Source: CAJQHK01 sp038142525 (lineage in GTDB: Bacteria > Pseudomonadota > Alphaproteobacteria > Rickettsiales > UBA1997). From it: 64,000 bases of DNA. The DNA lies in assembly GCA_038142525.1 (NCBI GenBank), contig JAYQKE010000015.1:620001-684000 (forward strand). Reading direction: 5' to 3'. Position numbers and translations under genes: made by a program. The notes beneath the pieces are model-generated. The model had not been told where the DNA came from. It saw only the letters and a program-made list of their open reading frames with translations, and did no database searches. Below are positions 21,157 to 29,715 of the stretch, piece by piece. The stretch's first letter is position 1. Each line of letters begins with the position of its first letter.

Positions 21157-21602
21157 TTAATTCAATTACTAATATTTTAGATAAACATTTTGATAATATT
21201 CTGCCAATTTATAGTGAGATAAAATCTTGGGAAAAAATTGATCAAAATATTTTTGAAGATTGGCATAAAAGATCAATGATTGATTCTTTTATTTTTAATT
21301 TTATCAAAATTCAAGATCTAATGGGTGATAAATTATTTAAAATCACTCTAAATATTATTGGAGAGTATAGAGATAACATGTCATTTATTGATGTGGTTAA
21401 TAAAATGGAAAAGTTAGAATTGATTAAAGATTCCCATAATTGGAGGAATTACCGATTGCTACGAAATAATCTTACTCATGAATATCCTGATGATTATGAA
21501 GATATCATCAATAATTTAAATCAAGCAATTTTAGCATATGATAATATGGTAAATATTTATCAAAATATTAAAAATTATTTGATAAAATATGAGGTTGAGT
21601 GA
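21153..21602 (+). CDS. HEPN-domain protein (HepT-like), putative toxin of a HEPN-MNT module
   Basis: 149 residues from the ATG at 21153, which overlaps the carB stop as ATGA. An upstream in-frame TTG at 21123 is less likely. The protein is all-alpha in character. Near the end it carries RNNLTHEY, an exact RX4HXY motif, the RNase/active-site signature of HepT-type HEPN toxins. The next gene is a minimal nucleotidyltransferase that overlaps it by 14 bases, the classical partner, which in studied MntA-HepT pairs silences the toxin by adding AMP to the tyrosine of this motif. The rest of the protein is not close to any family I know by sequence. Function as toxin is inference from motif plus context. 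Confidence 0.75.
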   Translation: MINSITNILDKHFDNILPIYSEIKSWEKIDQNIFEDWHKRSMIDSFIFNFIKIQDLMGDKLFKITLNIIGEYRDNMSFIDVVNKMEKLELIKDSHNWRNYRLLRNNLTHEYPDDYEDIINNLNQAILAYDNMVNIYQNIKNYLIKYEVE

Positions 21603-21879
21603 TTTAGAAAAAAAATCAATTGTAAAAACTGCCAAAATCTTTTTTGGTGATGATGTAAAAATTTTTCTTTTTGGTAGTAGGGTTGATGACAATAAAAAGG
21701 GCGGTGATATTGATTTATATGTTAAAACTAAAATTAAAAATGATTTAAATCACAAAAAATTAGATTTTATAATAGCGCTTGAAGATGAAATTGGTAGGCA
21801 AAAAATTGATGTTGTAATAGCAAAAGATTCCACTAGAGAAATTGAAAAAGAAGCCATAAAATATGGAATATTATTATGA
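21589..21879 (+). CDS. Minimal nucleotidyltransferase (MntA-like), putative antitoxin
   Basis: 96 residues. The polymerase-beta-type nucleotidyltransferase core is present: FLFGSRVDDNKKGGDIDLYV, that is GS, nine residues, then DID, with the third acidic residue in KIDVVIAK. Such minimal proteins are the antitoxin half of HEPN-MNT systems and transfer AMP to the HEPN partner. It starts inside the 3' end of the HEPN gene and its own stop overlaps the pyrB ATG (ATGA). It is therefore locked between carB and pyrB in a translationally coupled chain. Confidence 0.8.
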   Translation: MRLSDLEKKSIVKTAKIFFGDDVKIFLFGSRVDDNKKGGDIDLYVKTKIKNDLNHKKLDFIIALEDEIGRQKIDVVIAKDSTREIEKEAIKYGILL

Positions 21880-22820
21880 AAAAAATCTCTTTCCAAGATC
21901 TAATTAGCGCTAATCAAATTAATCAAAATGATATTGATTTGATATTTGATTTAGCAACAAATTACCAAAGAGATTTACAAAAAAATAAAATTAAAAAATA
22001 TTCTGATCTTGAAGGGGTAATTTTAGCTACTTTATTTTTTGAACCAAGCAACAGAACAAGATTTTCTTTCGAAGGGGCGATGATGCGTCTTGGTGGAAAT
22101 CTTATTTCTTTAGAAAGCGGTCTTTCTTCTTCGGTAAAAAAAGGGGAATCGCTTTCTGATATGGGAAGAATTATTGGTAATTACGCTGATTTGGTTATTA
22201 TTCGTCATTCTCAAAATGATAGCGCTTTAGAATTTTCTATAAATTGCCATATTCCAGTAATTAATGGTGGCGATGGTTCAAATGAGCATCCGACTCAATC
22301 ATTGACCGATCTTTTTACCATCAAGCAGGATAAGAAAAAATTAGATAATCTTAAAATTGGTTTTGTCGGTGATCTGAAATATGGTAGAACTATATATTCT
22401 TTGGTAAAATTACTTAATCTTTATCCTAATAATAAATTTTATCTTATATCTCATAAATTATCTCAAATTTCTGATGAAAGGAGAGGGGCGATTGAAAAAA
22501 TAAATGCTCATATTATTGAAACAGAAGATTTAGAAGATACTATTAAAGATCTGGATATTTTATATGTAACTAGAATTCAAAAAGAGAGATTTCAAGATGA
22601 AAAAGAATATGAGATTGTTAGAGATAAATATCAAATTAATAAAAATTTATTAAAAAACGCTAAAGAAGATTTGTCAATTATGCATCCGCTTCCCAGAATT
22701 GATGAGATTGACATTGAAGTCGATTCTTTCCCTCAGGCAAAATATTTTACCCAAGCACAAAATTCTCTTTTTATTAGAATGGCTTTATTAAAACTTTTAA
22801 CTGATAAAAAATATGGCTAA
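21876..22820 (+). CDS. pyrB: Aspartate carbamoyltransferase catalytic subunit PyrB
   Basis: 314 residues. It joins carbamoyl phosphate to aspartate, the first dedicated pyrimidine step, using the product of CarAB upstream. The carbamoyl-phosphate loop is FFEPSNRTRFSFEGAMMRLG; the usual STRT reads SNRT, a small change. Next come the 80s loop (SSSVKKGESLSDM), NGGDGSNEHPTQSLTDLFTI and the aspartate-binding IMHPLPRIDEI. No regulatory subunit PyrI is adjacent. The start ATG overlaps the stop of the nucleotidyltransferase gene. The assignment is firm; aspartate rather than ornithine use is supported by the HPLPR loop and operon context. Confidence 0.93.
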   Translation: MKKISFQDLISANQINQNDIDLIFDLATNYQRDLQKNKIKKYSDLEGVILATLFFEPSNRTRFSFEGAMMRLGGNLISLESGLSSSVKKGESLSDMGRIIGNYADLVIIRHSQNDSALEFSINCHIPVINGGDGSNEHPTQSLTDLFTIKQDKKKLDNLKIGFVGDLKYGRTIYSLVKLLNLYPNNKFYLISHKLSQISDERRGAIEKINAHIIETEDLEDTIKDLDILYVTRIQKERFQDEKEYEIVRDKYQINKNLLKNAKEDLSIMHPLPRIDEIDIEVDSFPQAKYFTQAQNSLFIRMALLKLLTDKKYG

Positions 22821-22852
22821 AAGATGGTATTAATTTTGTAAGTTCAGGAGCT

Positions 22853-22935
22853 TATAGGAAACTCTGAAAAACTAAAAAATGATCTAAAAGATCAATTTTG
22901 CTAAATACAATTTTAGTTTTTCAGAGGTTCCTATA
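22853..22935. repeat. Palindromic element, family A copy 1 (25-bp arms)
   Basis: Two 25-base arms in inverted orientation (22853-22877 and 22911-22935), with one mismatch, contain the core AACTCTGAAAAACTAAAA and its complement with AGAGGTTCC. The 33-base interior includes a small GATCTAAAAGATC dyad. The same core is found at 52021-52078 and 63531-63557. Position 33 bases after pyrB means it might also serve as its terminator. Arms shared among unrelated loci suggest a mobile palindrome or an IS-derived miniature element. Confidence 0.75.
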
Positions 22936-22946
22936 TTGTACAATAT
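22933..22946. repeat. Perfect 14-bp palindrome ATATTGTACAATAT
   Basis: This self-complementary 14-mer starts within the last bases of the palindromic element and lies 240 bases upstream of rpsA. It may be an operator, or part of the element's insertion context. Nothing else supports a role. Confidence 0.3.
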
Positions 22947-22964
22947 CCTTGATTTGTAAAATAT

Positions 22965-22988
22965 CAGGAGTAAAATCCTAACTCCTTG
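22965..22988 (+). other. Small hairpin in the pyrB-rpsA gap
   Basis: AGGAGT and ACTCCT (22966-22971 and 22981-22986) can pair around a 9-base loop. The remaining part of the pyrB-rpsA gap (22989-23085) contains no frame or RNA gene that I recognise. Confidence 0.3.
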
Positions 22989-23085
22989 TTGATTTGTTCC
23001 TTTTGCAAAAAACAGGGATGCGTGGGCATTTTATGAGTTAAAATTTTAAATAAATTTTAATTTCATTTTATAATTAATTTAACTA

Positions 23086-23126
23086 AATCATCATAATTTG
23101 ATGATTAATATTTGATAAGATATACA
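23086..23126 (+). promoter_or_regulatory. rpsA promoter with operator-like dyad
   Basis: TTGATG at 23098-23103, a 17-base spacer and TATACA at 23121-23126 form a good sigma-70-type promoter 59 bases before the rpsA ATG. An 8-5-8 dyad, AATCATCA and TGATGATT (23086-23093, 23099-23106), covers the -35 box. That layout fits a repressor or activator site. Predicted transcription start near 23133. Assignment is by pattern only. Confidence 0.5.
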
Positions 23127-23130
23127 GGCT

Positions 23131-23146
23131 CCTAAAGCCCATTAGG
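23131..23146 (+). promoter_or_regulatory. Leader hairpin before rpsA
   Basis: CCTAA and TTAGG pair around a 6-base loop right at the predicted transcription start. An AAGGTG lies about 25 bases before the ATG, too far for a normal ribosome binding site. Leader structure may matter because S1 synthesis is autoregulated in other bacteria; here this is inference. Confidence 0.3.
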
Positions 23147-23184
23147 TCTTTGTAAAAGGTGAATATTAAAAATAATAAATTCTT

Positions 23185-24873
23185 ATGAATCAAGAAATAA
23201 CAGAAAATTTTGAAGAACTTTTTAATGAATATAAAAAGGATAGCCAAAGATTAGAAGAGGGCTCGGTTGTAAAAGCAGTTATCGTTGAAATTACTAGTAA
23301 AAATATTGTTGTTGATGTAGGTACTAAATCTGTTGGATATATCACTAAGAGCGAATTCCAAGAAGATTTTGAAGAGGGTGATGTAATTGATGTTTATCTA
23401 GATAAAATTGAAGATAGAAAAGGTGAATTAGTTGTTAGTTATCAAAAAGGTCAAAGATTAAAAACTTGGGAATATCTAAATAATTGTCTAGAAAATGATG
23501 AAGAATTTGAAGGTAAAATTATTGGTCGAGTAAAAGGTGGTTATGCTGTTGATGTTGGTTATATTACAGTGTTTTTACCAAAAAGTCAGGTTGATGTTGT
23601 TATGCCAACCGAGGATGATTTTCTTATTGATGAGAATCATAAATTAAAGGTTCTTAAAATTGATGATATTAGAGGTAATATTGTTGTTTCAAGAAGGTTG
23701 GTTATTGAAGGTAAGAGAAGAAAAGCTAGAGAAGAAGTTCTTTCTAAAATTAAAGTTAATGACATTTTGGATGGTGTGGTAAAAAATATTACCGATTATG
23801 GTGCCTTCATTGATTCTGGTGATTTTGATGGTTTGTTACATTTGACTGATATATCTTGGCAGAAAGTTAGACATCCGTCAGAATTTTTAACCATTGGTCA
23901 AGAAGTTAAGGTAAAAGTTATTAAATGTGATGAGAAAAATAAAAGGATTTCTCTGGGCATGAAGCAGTTGCAACAAAATCCTTGGGAGTCAATTGAAGAG
24001 AGATTTCCAGTTGGCAGAATTGTTAAAGGAACTGTTACCAATGTTACTAATTATGGTGCCTTTGTTGAAATTGAAAGTGGTATTGAAGGTTTGGTTCATG
24101 TTTCTGAAATTAGCTGGACTAAAAATTCTAATAATCCAAATAAGGATTTAGCACCTAATCAAGAAATTGATGTGATGATTTTAGATATCAATTCTAAGAA
24201 TCATAGAATTTCTCTTGGTATTAAACAATGTATTAAAAATCCTTGGGAAGATTTTGCCAGCAAGCATGTGGTTGGTGATATAGTTGAAGGTGAAGTTAGA
24301 AATTACACTAATTTTGGTCTATTTGTTGGTCTTGAAGGTAATGTTGATGGTTTAATCTATATGTCTGATTTAGCTCATGGTGATAATCCAGAAGAAAAAC
24401 TAAAAGACTACAAGGAAGGCGATAAAATAAAAGTTGTTGTTTTGGGCAGTTCTCCAGAAAAACAAAAAATTGCCCTTGGTATTAAGCAACTGGATAATAA
24501 GAACTTCAAAAAAGAGATATCTGAAATTAAAGAAGGAGCAATAATATCAAGTGTCATTCTTGTTGTTAAAAAAGACCTTCTTGAGATTGAAACTGATATT
24601 GGTTTGAAAGGTACAATTAAAAGATTGGAGCTTGGTAAGGATAAAAATTCTCAAAAGACAGAAAATTTTATGGTTGGCGATAGAATTGATGCTAAGGTTA
24701 TTTTATTTGATCCAAAAACTGGTAAATTATCTCTTTCAATTAGAGAGATGGAGGCTGATCAAGAAAATAACTATGTTTATTCTAGTGAAACTAGTGGCGA
24801 GTCTATTGGTAATATTGTTGGAGATTTATTTGATAACAAGGAAGATTCTTCTGAAGATAAAAAAGAAGGTTAA
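23185..24873 (+). CDS. rpsA: 30S ribosomal protein S1
   Basis: 562 residues, the normal size of a six-domain S1. It recruits mRNA to the small subunit and helps unfold structured leaders. Repeated S1 beta-barrels are visible: domain 1 VVDVGTKSVGYI, domain 2 AVDVGYITVFLPKSQ, then the classical DYGAFIDSGDFDGLLHLTDISW, NYGAFVEIESGIEGLVHVSE, NFGLFVGLEGNVDGLIYMSD and a last, weaker one (LEIETDIGLKGTIKRLEL). Linkers such as RISLGMKQLQQNPWE repeat. The acidic, serine-rich tail is usual. It has its own promoter, and sppA follows on the same strand. Confidence 0.96.
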   Translation: MNQEITENFEELFNEYKKDSQRLEEGSVVKAVIVEITSKNIVVDVGTKSVGYITKSEFQEDFEEGDVIDVYLDKIEDRKGELVVSYQKGQRLKTWEYLNNCLENDEEFEGKIIGRVKGGYAVDVGYITVFLPKSQVDVVMPTEDDFLIDENHKLKVLKIDDIRGNIVVSRRLVIEGKRRKAREEVLSKIKVNDILDGVVKNITDYGAFIDSGDFDGLLHLTDISWQKVRHPSEFLTIGQEVKVKVIKCDEKNKRISLGMKQLQQNPWESIEERFPVGRIVKGTVTNVTNYGAFVEIESGIEGLVHVSEISWTKNSNNPNKDLAPNQEIDVMILDINSKNHRISLGIKQCIKNPWEDFASKHVVGDIVEGEVRNYTNFGLFVGLEGNVDGLIYMSDLAHGDNPEEKLKDYKEGDKIKVVVLGSSPEKQKIALGIKQLDNKNFKKEISEIKEGAIISSVILVVKKDLLEIETDIGLKGTIKRLELGKDKNSQKTENFMVGDRIDAKVILFDPKTGKLSLSIREMEADQENNYVYSSETSGESIGNIVGDLFDNKEDSSEDKKEG

Positions 24874-24901
24874 TAAATTTCTAATATTTCTTATTGGATT
24901 G

Positions 24902-24935
24902 TCTGGAATCAAAATATCCACAGATAGATTCCAGA
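24902..24935 (+). terminator. Hairpin after rpsA
   Basis: A 9-bp stem (TCTGGAATC and GATTCCAGA) with a 16-base loop, 28 bases after the rpsA stop. No T tract follows, so this is a possible attenuator or rho-linked stop, not a classical intrinsic terminator. Confidence 0.4.
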
Positions 24936-25000
24936 TGATACCATTATATTGAAGCTCTTTTTGGATCTTTGATAGATATGCGTTTTTCATTTAATATATT

Positions 25001-25915
25001 ATGAATTTCGATTCTGAGCATTTAACTACAATATCAATTTTAAGAAAAAAAATTAATAATTGGCGCAATATTTGCCTTTTTATTATTTTAATTTTTTTAT
25101 CTGTTATATTTTTTTCCGTCAATAATCAAGATATCAATAAAATTTTAATTAAGCCCAATTCTATAGTAAGAATTACTGTAGAAGATGTTCTTATTAAAGA
25201 TAAATATCGCGATCAGGTTTTAGAAAATATTAAAGATAATAAAAATATTGCAGCAATATTGCTAAAAATAAATAGTCCAGGGGGAGATATTGTCGTTAGT
25301 GAAGAGTTACTTTATAAATTTAAGGAAATTGCTAAATCTAAACCCTTAGTTGTTGCTATGGAGTCGGTTGCGACTTCTGGTGGTTATTTAGTTTCATTGG
25401 CTGCAGATCATATTATTGCCAGAAGTGGTACAATTACAGGATCGATTGGAGTTATTATGCAAGCTCAGGAAGTTGTTGATCTTGCTGATAAATTGGGTAT
25501 CAATTTTTTAACTTATAAATCAGCGCCCTTAAAATCTTCACCATCATTTTTCGAAAAAGAAACTCGCGAAGCAAAGCAAGCAATGCAGGAAGTTATTGAT
25601 GATAGTCATGATTTTTTTGCTGATATTGTTAAAAGTCACCGAAAGAGCAAAATTAAAGAAGAAAATTTTGATAAGATATTTGATGGTCGTATTTTTAATG
25701 GTAGACAGGCCTTAAAAATGGGATTAATTGATGAAATTGGTGGCGAAGAAGAGGCTATATCATATTTATTGAAAAGAATGAAAATTAAAGATTCTAAAAT
25801 TATTGATATTGATTTGAAGGAAAAGAAGAAGAATTTTTTTCCTAATATCGATGTTGGTAATTTATTTAATGGCAATAGTAATAATAGCCTAAAAATAAGG
25901 ACAATATTACAATAA
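25001..25915 (+). CDS. sppA: Signal peptide peptidase SppA (short form)
   Basis: 304 residues, the short single-domain type found in many bacteria. It is a membrane-anchored serine protease of the S49 family that degrades cleaved signal peptides. The N-terminal anchor is ICLFIILIFLSVIFF. The nucleophile serine sits in ESVATSGGYLVSLAADHI and the general-base lysine in FLTYKSAPLKSS, as expected for the Ser-Lys dyad. SPGGDI and GRIFNGRQALKMGLIDEIGG are further family marks. It lies 127 bp after rpsA. Confidence 0.93.
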   Translation: MNFDSEHLTTISILRKKINNWRNICLFIILIFLSVIFFSVNNQDINKILIKPNSIVRITVEDVLIKDKYRDQVLENIKDNKNIAAILLKINSPGGDIVVSEELLYKFKEIAKSKPLVVAMESVATSGGYLVSLAADHIIARSGTITGSIGVIMQAQEVVDLADKLGINFLTYKSAPLKSSPSFFEKETREAKQAMQEVIDDSHDFFADIVKSHRKSKIKEENFDKIFDGRIFNGRQALKMGLIDEIGGEEEAISYLLKRMKIKDSKIIDIDLKEKKKNFFPNIDVGNLFNGNSNNSLKIRTILQ

Positions 25916-25944
25916 TTGAATCATAAGCCCAACTTGGTATAGCT

Positions 25945-26531
25945 TTATTGTTCTAAAATTTTTCTAACAAAACTCTTTCTGTGATATTTGCAAATTCCAA
26001 TTTTTTGAATTTGTTCTCGATGAAATTTAGTCCCATATCCCATATTTTTCTCCCAATCATATTGATCAAATTCTTTGGACAATTTTATCATTAAATCATC
26101 TCGAAATTCCTTAGCAATAATAGATGCCGCCATAATTTCTGGAATTTTCTGATCTCCTTTAATTATTGCCTCTATTTTAATATTTTGGTCAATATTTAAA
26201 TCTGGAATAAAATTTCCATCAATTAAAATTTGATCAATTTTATCATTATTATTTTTAATTAAATTTTCTATAGCATTCTTCATGGCTAATTTTGTGGCAT
26301 TTAAAATATTAATTTCATCAATTTTATCTTGCCAAATTATCCCAATTTTATATTTTATTCCCCCTTCTATTTCTTGAAGAATTTCTTTTCTTTTTTTGGA
26401 AGTAAGTTTTTTTGAATCATTAAGGATATTAGTTTGAATATTTTTAGTAAAAAAAGCAAATTGCAGGCTACAACTGGCCCAGCTAATGGACCGCGCCCAA
26501 CTTCATCTACTCCTATAATGATATTATTCAT
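25945..26531 (-). CDS. rnhB: Ribonuclease HII (one frameshift)
   Basis: Cuts RNA in RNA-DNA hybrids and removes single ribonucleotides from DNA. The ATG at 26531 gives IIIGVDEVGRGPLAGPVVA, containing the first two catalytic acidic residues. The frame then fails near 26455-26470. The next frame continues with NDSKKLTSKKR, ILIDGN, the third acidic site, and KGDQKIPEIMAASIIAKEFRD, ending KMGYGT-like NMGYGTKFHREQI. One base seems to be missing, but the exact spot cannot be fixed. The start overlaps the end of rluD by 8 bases, so the two form an operon. Confidence 0.9.
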
Positions 26532-27498
26532 ATATTTTCAACAACCTTCTCTCCAATTCCTTCATATCACTAGGCAATTTAATTTCAAATTTCATTAATT
26601 TACCACTTCTTGGATGTTCAAAAACAATTTTATAAGAATGTAAGGCCTGCCTATTAAAAGCGGAAATAAATTTTTGTAAATCAGAATCAATTCCGCTAAT
26701 TGTTCTATTTTTATTGCCATAATCATGATCTCCAATTAAAGAGTGACCAATAGCAGTCATATGAACCCTAATTTGATGAGTTCTGCCACTTTCCAATTTA
26801 CATTCAACTAAACTAGCAATATTATTGTAATTTTGAATAATTTTATAATTAGTAACCGCCTTTTTACCGCCTTTTTGTACCACGCACATCCTTAGGCGAT
26901 GTTTTTTACTGCGATCAATATTTTTGTCAATTTTACCAAAATTTGGTGTTGGTAGACCAAAACAAAATGCTAAATATTTTCTTTCAATTTCGCGATTGGC
27001 AATCGCCTGAGATAATTTTTGATGAGCAAAATCATTTTTGGCCACTAACATCAATCCAGGAGTGTCCTTATCTAAACGATGAACAATACCAGGTCGAAAA
27101 TCACCACCAATTTGCGACAGATTATTTTGATAAAAATAAAGCAAAGCATTAACCAGAGTATGATCCTTATTTCCGGCACCTGGATGAGTCGTTAGCCCTG
27201 CAGGCTTATTGACCACCACCAAATCTTCATCTTCAAAAATAACTTCAATAGGAATATTTTTTGGCTCTAAATGACTTGGTTCTGGATCAGGAATTGTTAC
27301 ATAAAATTCATCTTTTTCTTGTACTTTTTTATTAATTTGCGTGATTGGATTATTATTTTTGTCCAAAACATTGCCATTTTTAATGAGAGATTGTATCTTT
27401 GATCTGGTAATTTCTGGGTAAGATTTTTGTAATTCCTCTGCTAGGAATTTATCTAGACGGATATTATTATTTTTCTCATTGATATTAATTTTAATCAT
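26524..27498 (-). CDS. rluD: Large-subunit 23S rRNA pseudouridine synthase, RluD family
   Basis: 324 residues: an N-terminal S4 RNA-binding domain (RLDKFLAEEL, ITRSKIQSLIKNGNV), then the catalytic core. The active-site aspartate is in GIVHRLDKDTPGLMLVAK; the usual S after DKDT is P here. VVNKPAGLTTHPG, SGRTHQIRVHM and IGDHDYG are the remaining signature blocks. RluD isomerises uridines of helix 69; RluC-type specificity cannot be excluded by sequence alone. It is the first gene of the leftward rluD-rnhB pair and is divergent from the glycan island. Confidence 0.9.
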   Translation of the reverse strand: MIKININEKNNNIRLDKFLAEELQKSYPEITRSKIQSLIKNGNVLDKNNNPITQINKKVQEKDEFYVTIPDPEPSHLEPKNIPIEVIFEDEDLVVVNKPAGLTTHPGAGNKDHTLVNALLYFYQNNLSQIGGDFRPGIVHRLDKDTPGLMLVAKNDFAHQKLSQAIANREIERKYLAFCFGLPTPNFGKIDKNIDRSKKHRLRMCVVQKGGKKAVTNYKIIQNYNNIASLVECKLESGRTHQIRVHMTAIGHSLIGDHDYGNKNRTISGIDSDLQKFISAFNRQALHSYKIVFEHPRSGKLMKFEIKLPSDMKELERRLLKIYE

Positions 27499-27558
27499 CT
27501 AGCTATTGGATATTATATTAATATAGTAATGTTAAATTTTTTTTTAAAATAAACAATA

Positions 27559-28843
27559 ATGCATAAATTTCTAAATTCTGAGAAATTATTAGAATCCGCA
27601 AGATTATCTATTCCACTTGGATCCCAAACTTTTTCAAAATCCATTACTCAACTTCCCTTTGGGGTTTCACCTTATTTTGCTAAAAGTGCTAAAGGATCCA
27701 AATTAATTGATGTTGATGATAATCAATATATTGATTTTATATCAGCACTTGCCGCTGTAAATATTGGCTATCTGGATGAGGATATTACAAAGGCAGTTAT
27801 AGAGCAAGTACAAAAAGGTAGTATATTTTCTTTATCATCTGAATTGGAAATTGCCTTAGCGCAAAAACTAAATGAAATAATACCTTGTTCTGAAATGGTT
27901 AGATTTGGTAAGAATGGTTCAGATGTAACATCTCGCAATTAGAATTGCCAGAGCTTATACCAAAAAAGATTTAGTGGTAGTGTGCGGATATCATGGTTGG
28001 CAAGATTGGTATATTTCATCCACTACTAGAAATAAAGGAATCCCAAAAGATATATGTAAATTAACTAAAAAATTTAATTATAATGATATTGATTCATTAA
28101 AGAAAATTTTTAAGGAAAATAAGGATAATATAGCCTGTGTTATATTGGAGCCAATGAATATAAAATATCCGGAAAATAATTTTCTAGAAAAGGTAAAGGA
28201 AATTACTCATCAAAATAATGCATTATTAATTTTTGATGAAATGATAACAGGTTTTAGATTTGGGTTGGGAGGTGCTAGTGAGTATTTTGAAATTACTCCT
28301 GACCTGGCAACATTTGGTAAGGCCATGGCAAATGGTTATCCAATTTCTGCAATTTGTGGTAAAAAAGAATATATGAGAATGTTTGAAGAAGTATTTTTTT
28401 CTTTCACTTTTGGTGGTGAGTTGACATCAATTGCAACTTCTTTGGCAACAATAGAAAAAATCCAAAAATTCAATATAATAGAAGATTTTGTTAAAAAAGG
28501 TAATAAAATAATAAATGGATTGCAGGACATAATTGATTGTAATGGTTTGAGAAGTTATTTTGCTATTTCTGGTCATCCATCTTGGTCCTTTTTAACTTTT
28601 AAACCCAATGATATTTATAGTGATTATGATATAAAAACTCTATTTTTACAGGAAGCTTTTCAAAATGGCATAATGACACTTGGAACTCATAATTTGATGT
28701 TTGCTCATAATGATCAAGATATAGATAATTTACTTAAAATTTATCAAAAACTTTTACCAAAAATAGCTGATATTATTAAAAATAAAGAGCTGGATAAATA
28801 TTTAAAATGTCAGCCATTAGTACCATTATTTAAAGTTAGGTGA
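27559..28843 (+). CDS. Class III PLP aminotransferase, glutamate-1-semialdehyde mutase-like (one frameshift)
   Basis: About 427 residues. It resembles HemL-type enzymes: LGSQTFSKS, GSKLIDVDDNQYIDF, RFGKNGSDVT, CGYHGWQDWY, LIFDEMITGFRFGLGGASEYF (PLP-ring aspartate) and TFGKAMANGYPISAI (lysine that binds PLP). The frame breaks at 27934, where one extra C interrupts the join of DVTS to AIRIARAYTKKD. HemL itself is usually encoded among housekeeping genes. Here the gene opens a pseudaminic-acid gene set with an aldo/keto reductase, so it probably aminates a sugar or a glycan precursor. Its substrate is unknown. Confidence 0.8.
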
Positions 28844-29709
28844 TGAATTTAATTGTAGGAACTGCAAATTTTGGCAATAATTATGGTTTAACTAAGGGTA
28901 AAATTGATATTACAAAGGCCCAGAATATTATAAATTATGCCAAACAAAATCATATTAATATAATTGATACCGCATATTTATATCCTAATTCATATGAGAT
29001 ATTATCAGATATCGAGATTGGCGATTTTCAAATTATAACCAAGACCCCTAAATTTTCCCATTGCAAAAACAAGGATGAAGTTTTGGATTTATTACAAAAA
29101 TTCATTAAAAAAACTGATATCATTTTTAAATTAGATAATATTAAAGCGATTTTATTTCATGATGCGTCAGATCTATTGTCACAATATGGAGATGTAATAT
29201 ATCAAGAATTAAAAAAAGTTACAATTTTACAGAATATTAAAATTGGTATTTCTATTTATGATATTGATGAATTAATAATATTGGATAAATATGATTTAGA
29301 AATAGTTCAAGCACCTGTAAATATTTTTGATCAAAGATTTATTTCTTATGATGTAGTAAATTTTTTACAAAGGAAAAATATTGAGTTACATGTAAGATCA
29401 ATATTTTTACAGGGATTATTATTGATGAATTTAGAGAAAATTAAAAATTATAGACCAGAAGCTATTGAATATATTAAGAAACTTGATAAGGTATGCTTAG
29501 ATAAAAATATTTATAGGTTGGAAATTTGTTTATTATTTATCAAAAAAATAAAATCTATATCCTCATGTTTAGTAGGGATTAATGATTTGAATGAATTGCA
29601 AGAAATTATTAATTATTGGGCAAATAATGATATTTATGATATAAATTTTGATAATTTAAAAATAAATGATACCAATATAATAGATCCTAGAAAGTGGAAA
29701 AATAAATAA
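28843..29709 (+). CDS. Aldo/keto reductase-family protein of the glycan island
   Basis: About 288 residues. GTANFGNNYGLTKG at the start and IDTAYLYPNSYEIL are the entry motifs of aldo/keto reductases, with the conserved aspartate and tyrosine. The catalytic lysine is likely in IITKTPKF. The C-terminal half is more divergent. These are NAD(P)H-dependent enzymes. In surface-sugar clusters such genes travel with GSA-aminotransferase-like genes and CMP-sugar synthetases. The ATG overlaps the previous stop by 1 base (a GTG one codon earlier is possible). Substrate unknown; a role in the nonulosonic acid or its modification is inference from neighbours. Confidence 0.75.
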   Translation: MNLIVGTANFGNNYGLTKGKIDITKAQNIINYAKQNHINIIDTAYLYPNSYEILSDIEIGDFQIITKTPKFSHCKNKDEVLDLLQKFIKKTDIIFKLDNIKAILFHDASDLLSQYGDVIYQELKKVTILQNIKIGISIYDIDELIILDKYDLEIVQAPVNIFDQRFISYDVVNFLQRKNIELHVRSIFLQGLLLMNLEKIKNYRPEAIEYIKKLDKVCLDKNIYRLEICLLFIKKIKSISSCLVGINDLNELQEIINYWANNDIYDINFDNLKINDTNIIDPRKWKNK

Positions 29710-29715
29710 GTAAAT

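Noticed and set aside
22820..23184. tRNA or structured RNA gene in the pyrB-rpsA gap
   Set aside because: The inverted repeats there do not form a cloverleaf; they belong to the palindromic element and short leader hairpins. I saw no tRNA, rRNA or CRISPR repeat anywhere in the window.
27559..28843. hemL (haem biosynthesis) call for the class III aminotransferase
   Set aside because: The motifs fit the wider family, but the gene sits in a glycan operon with an aldo/keto reductase and pse genes, so I left the symbol blank.
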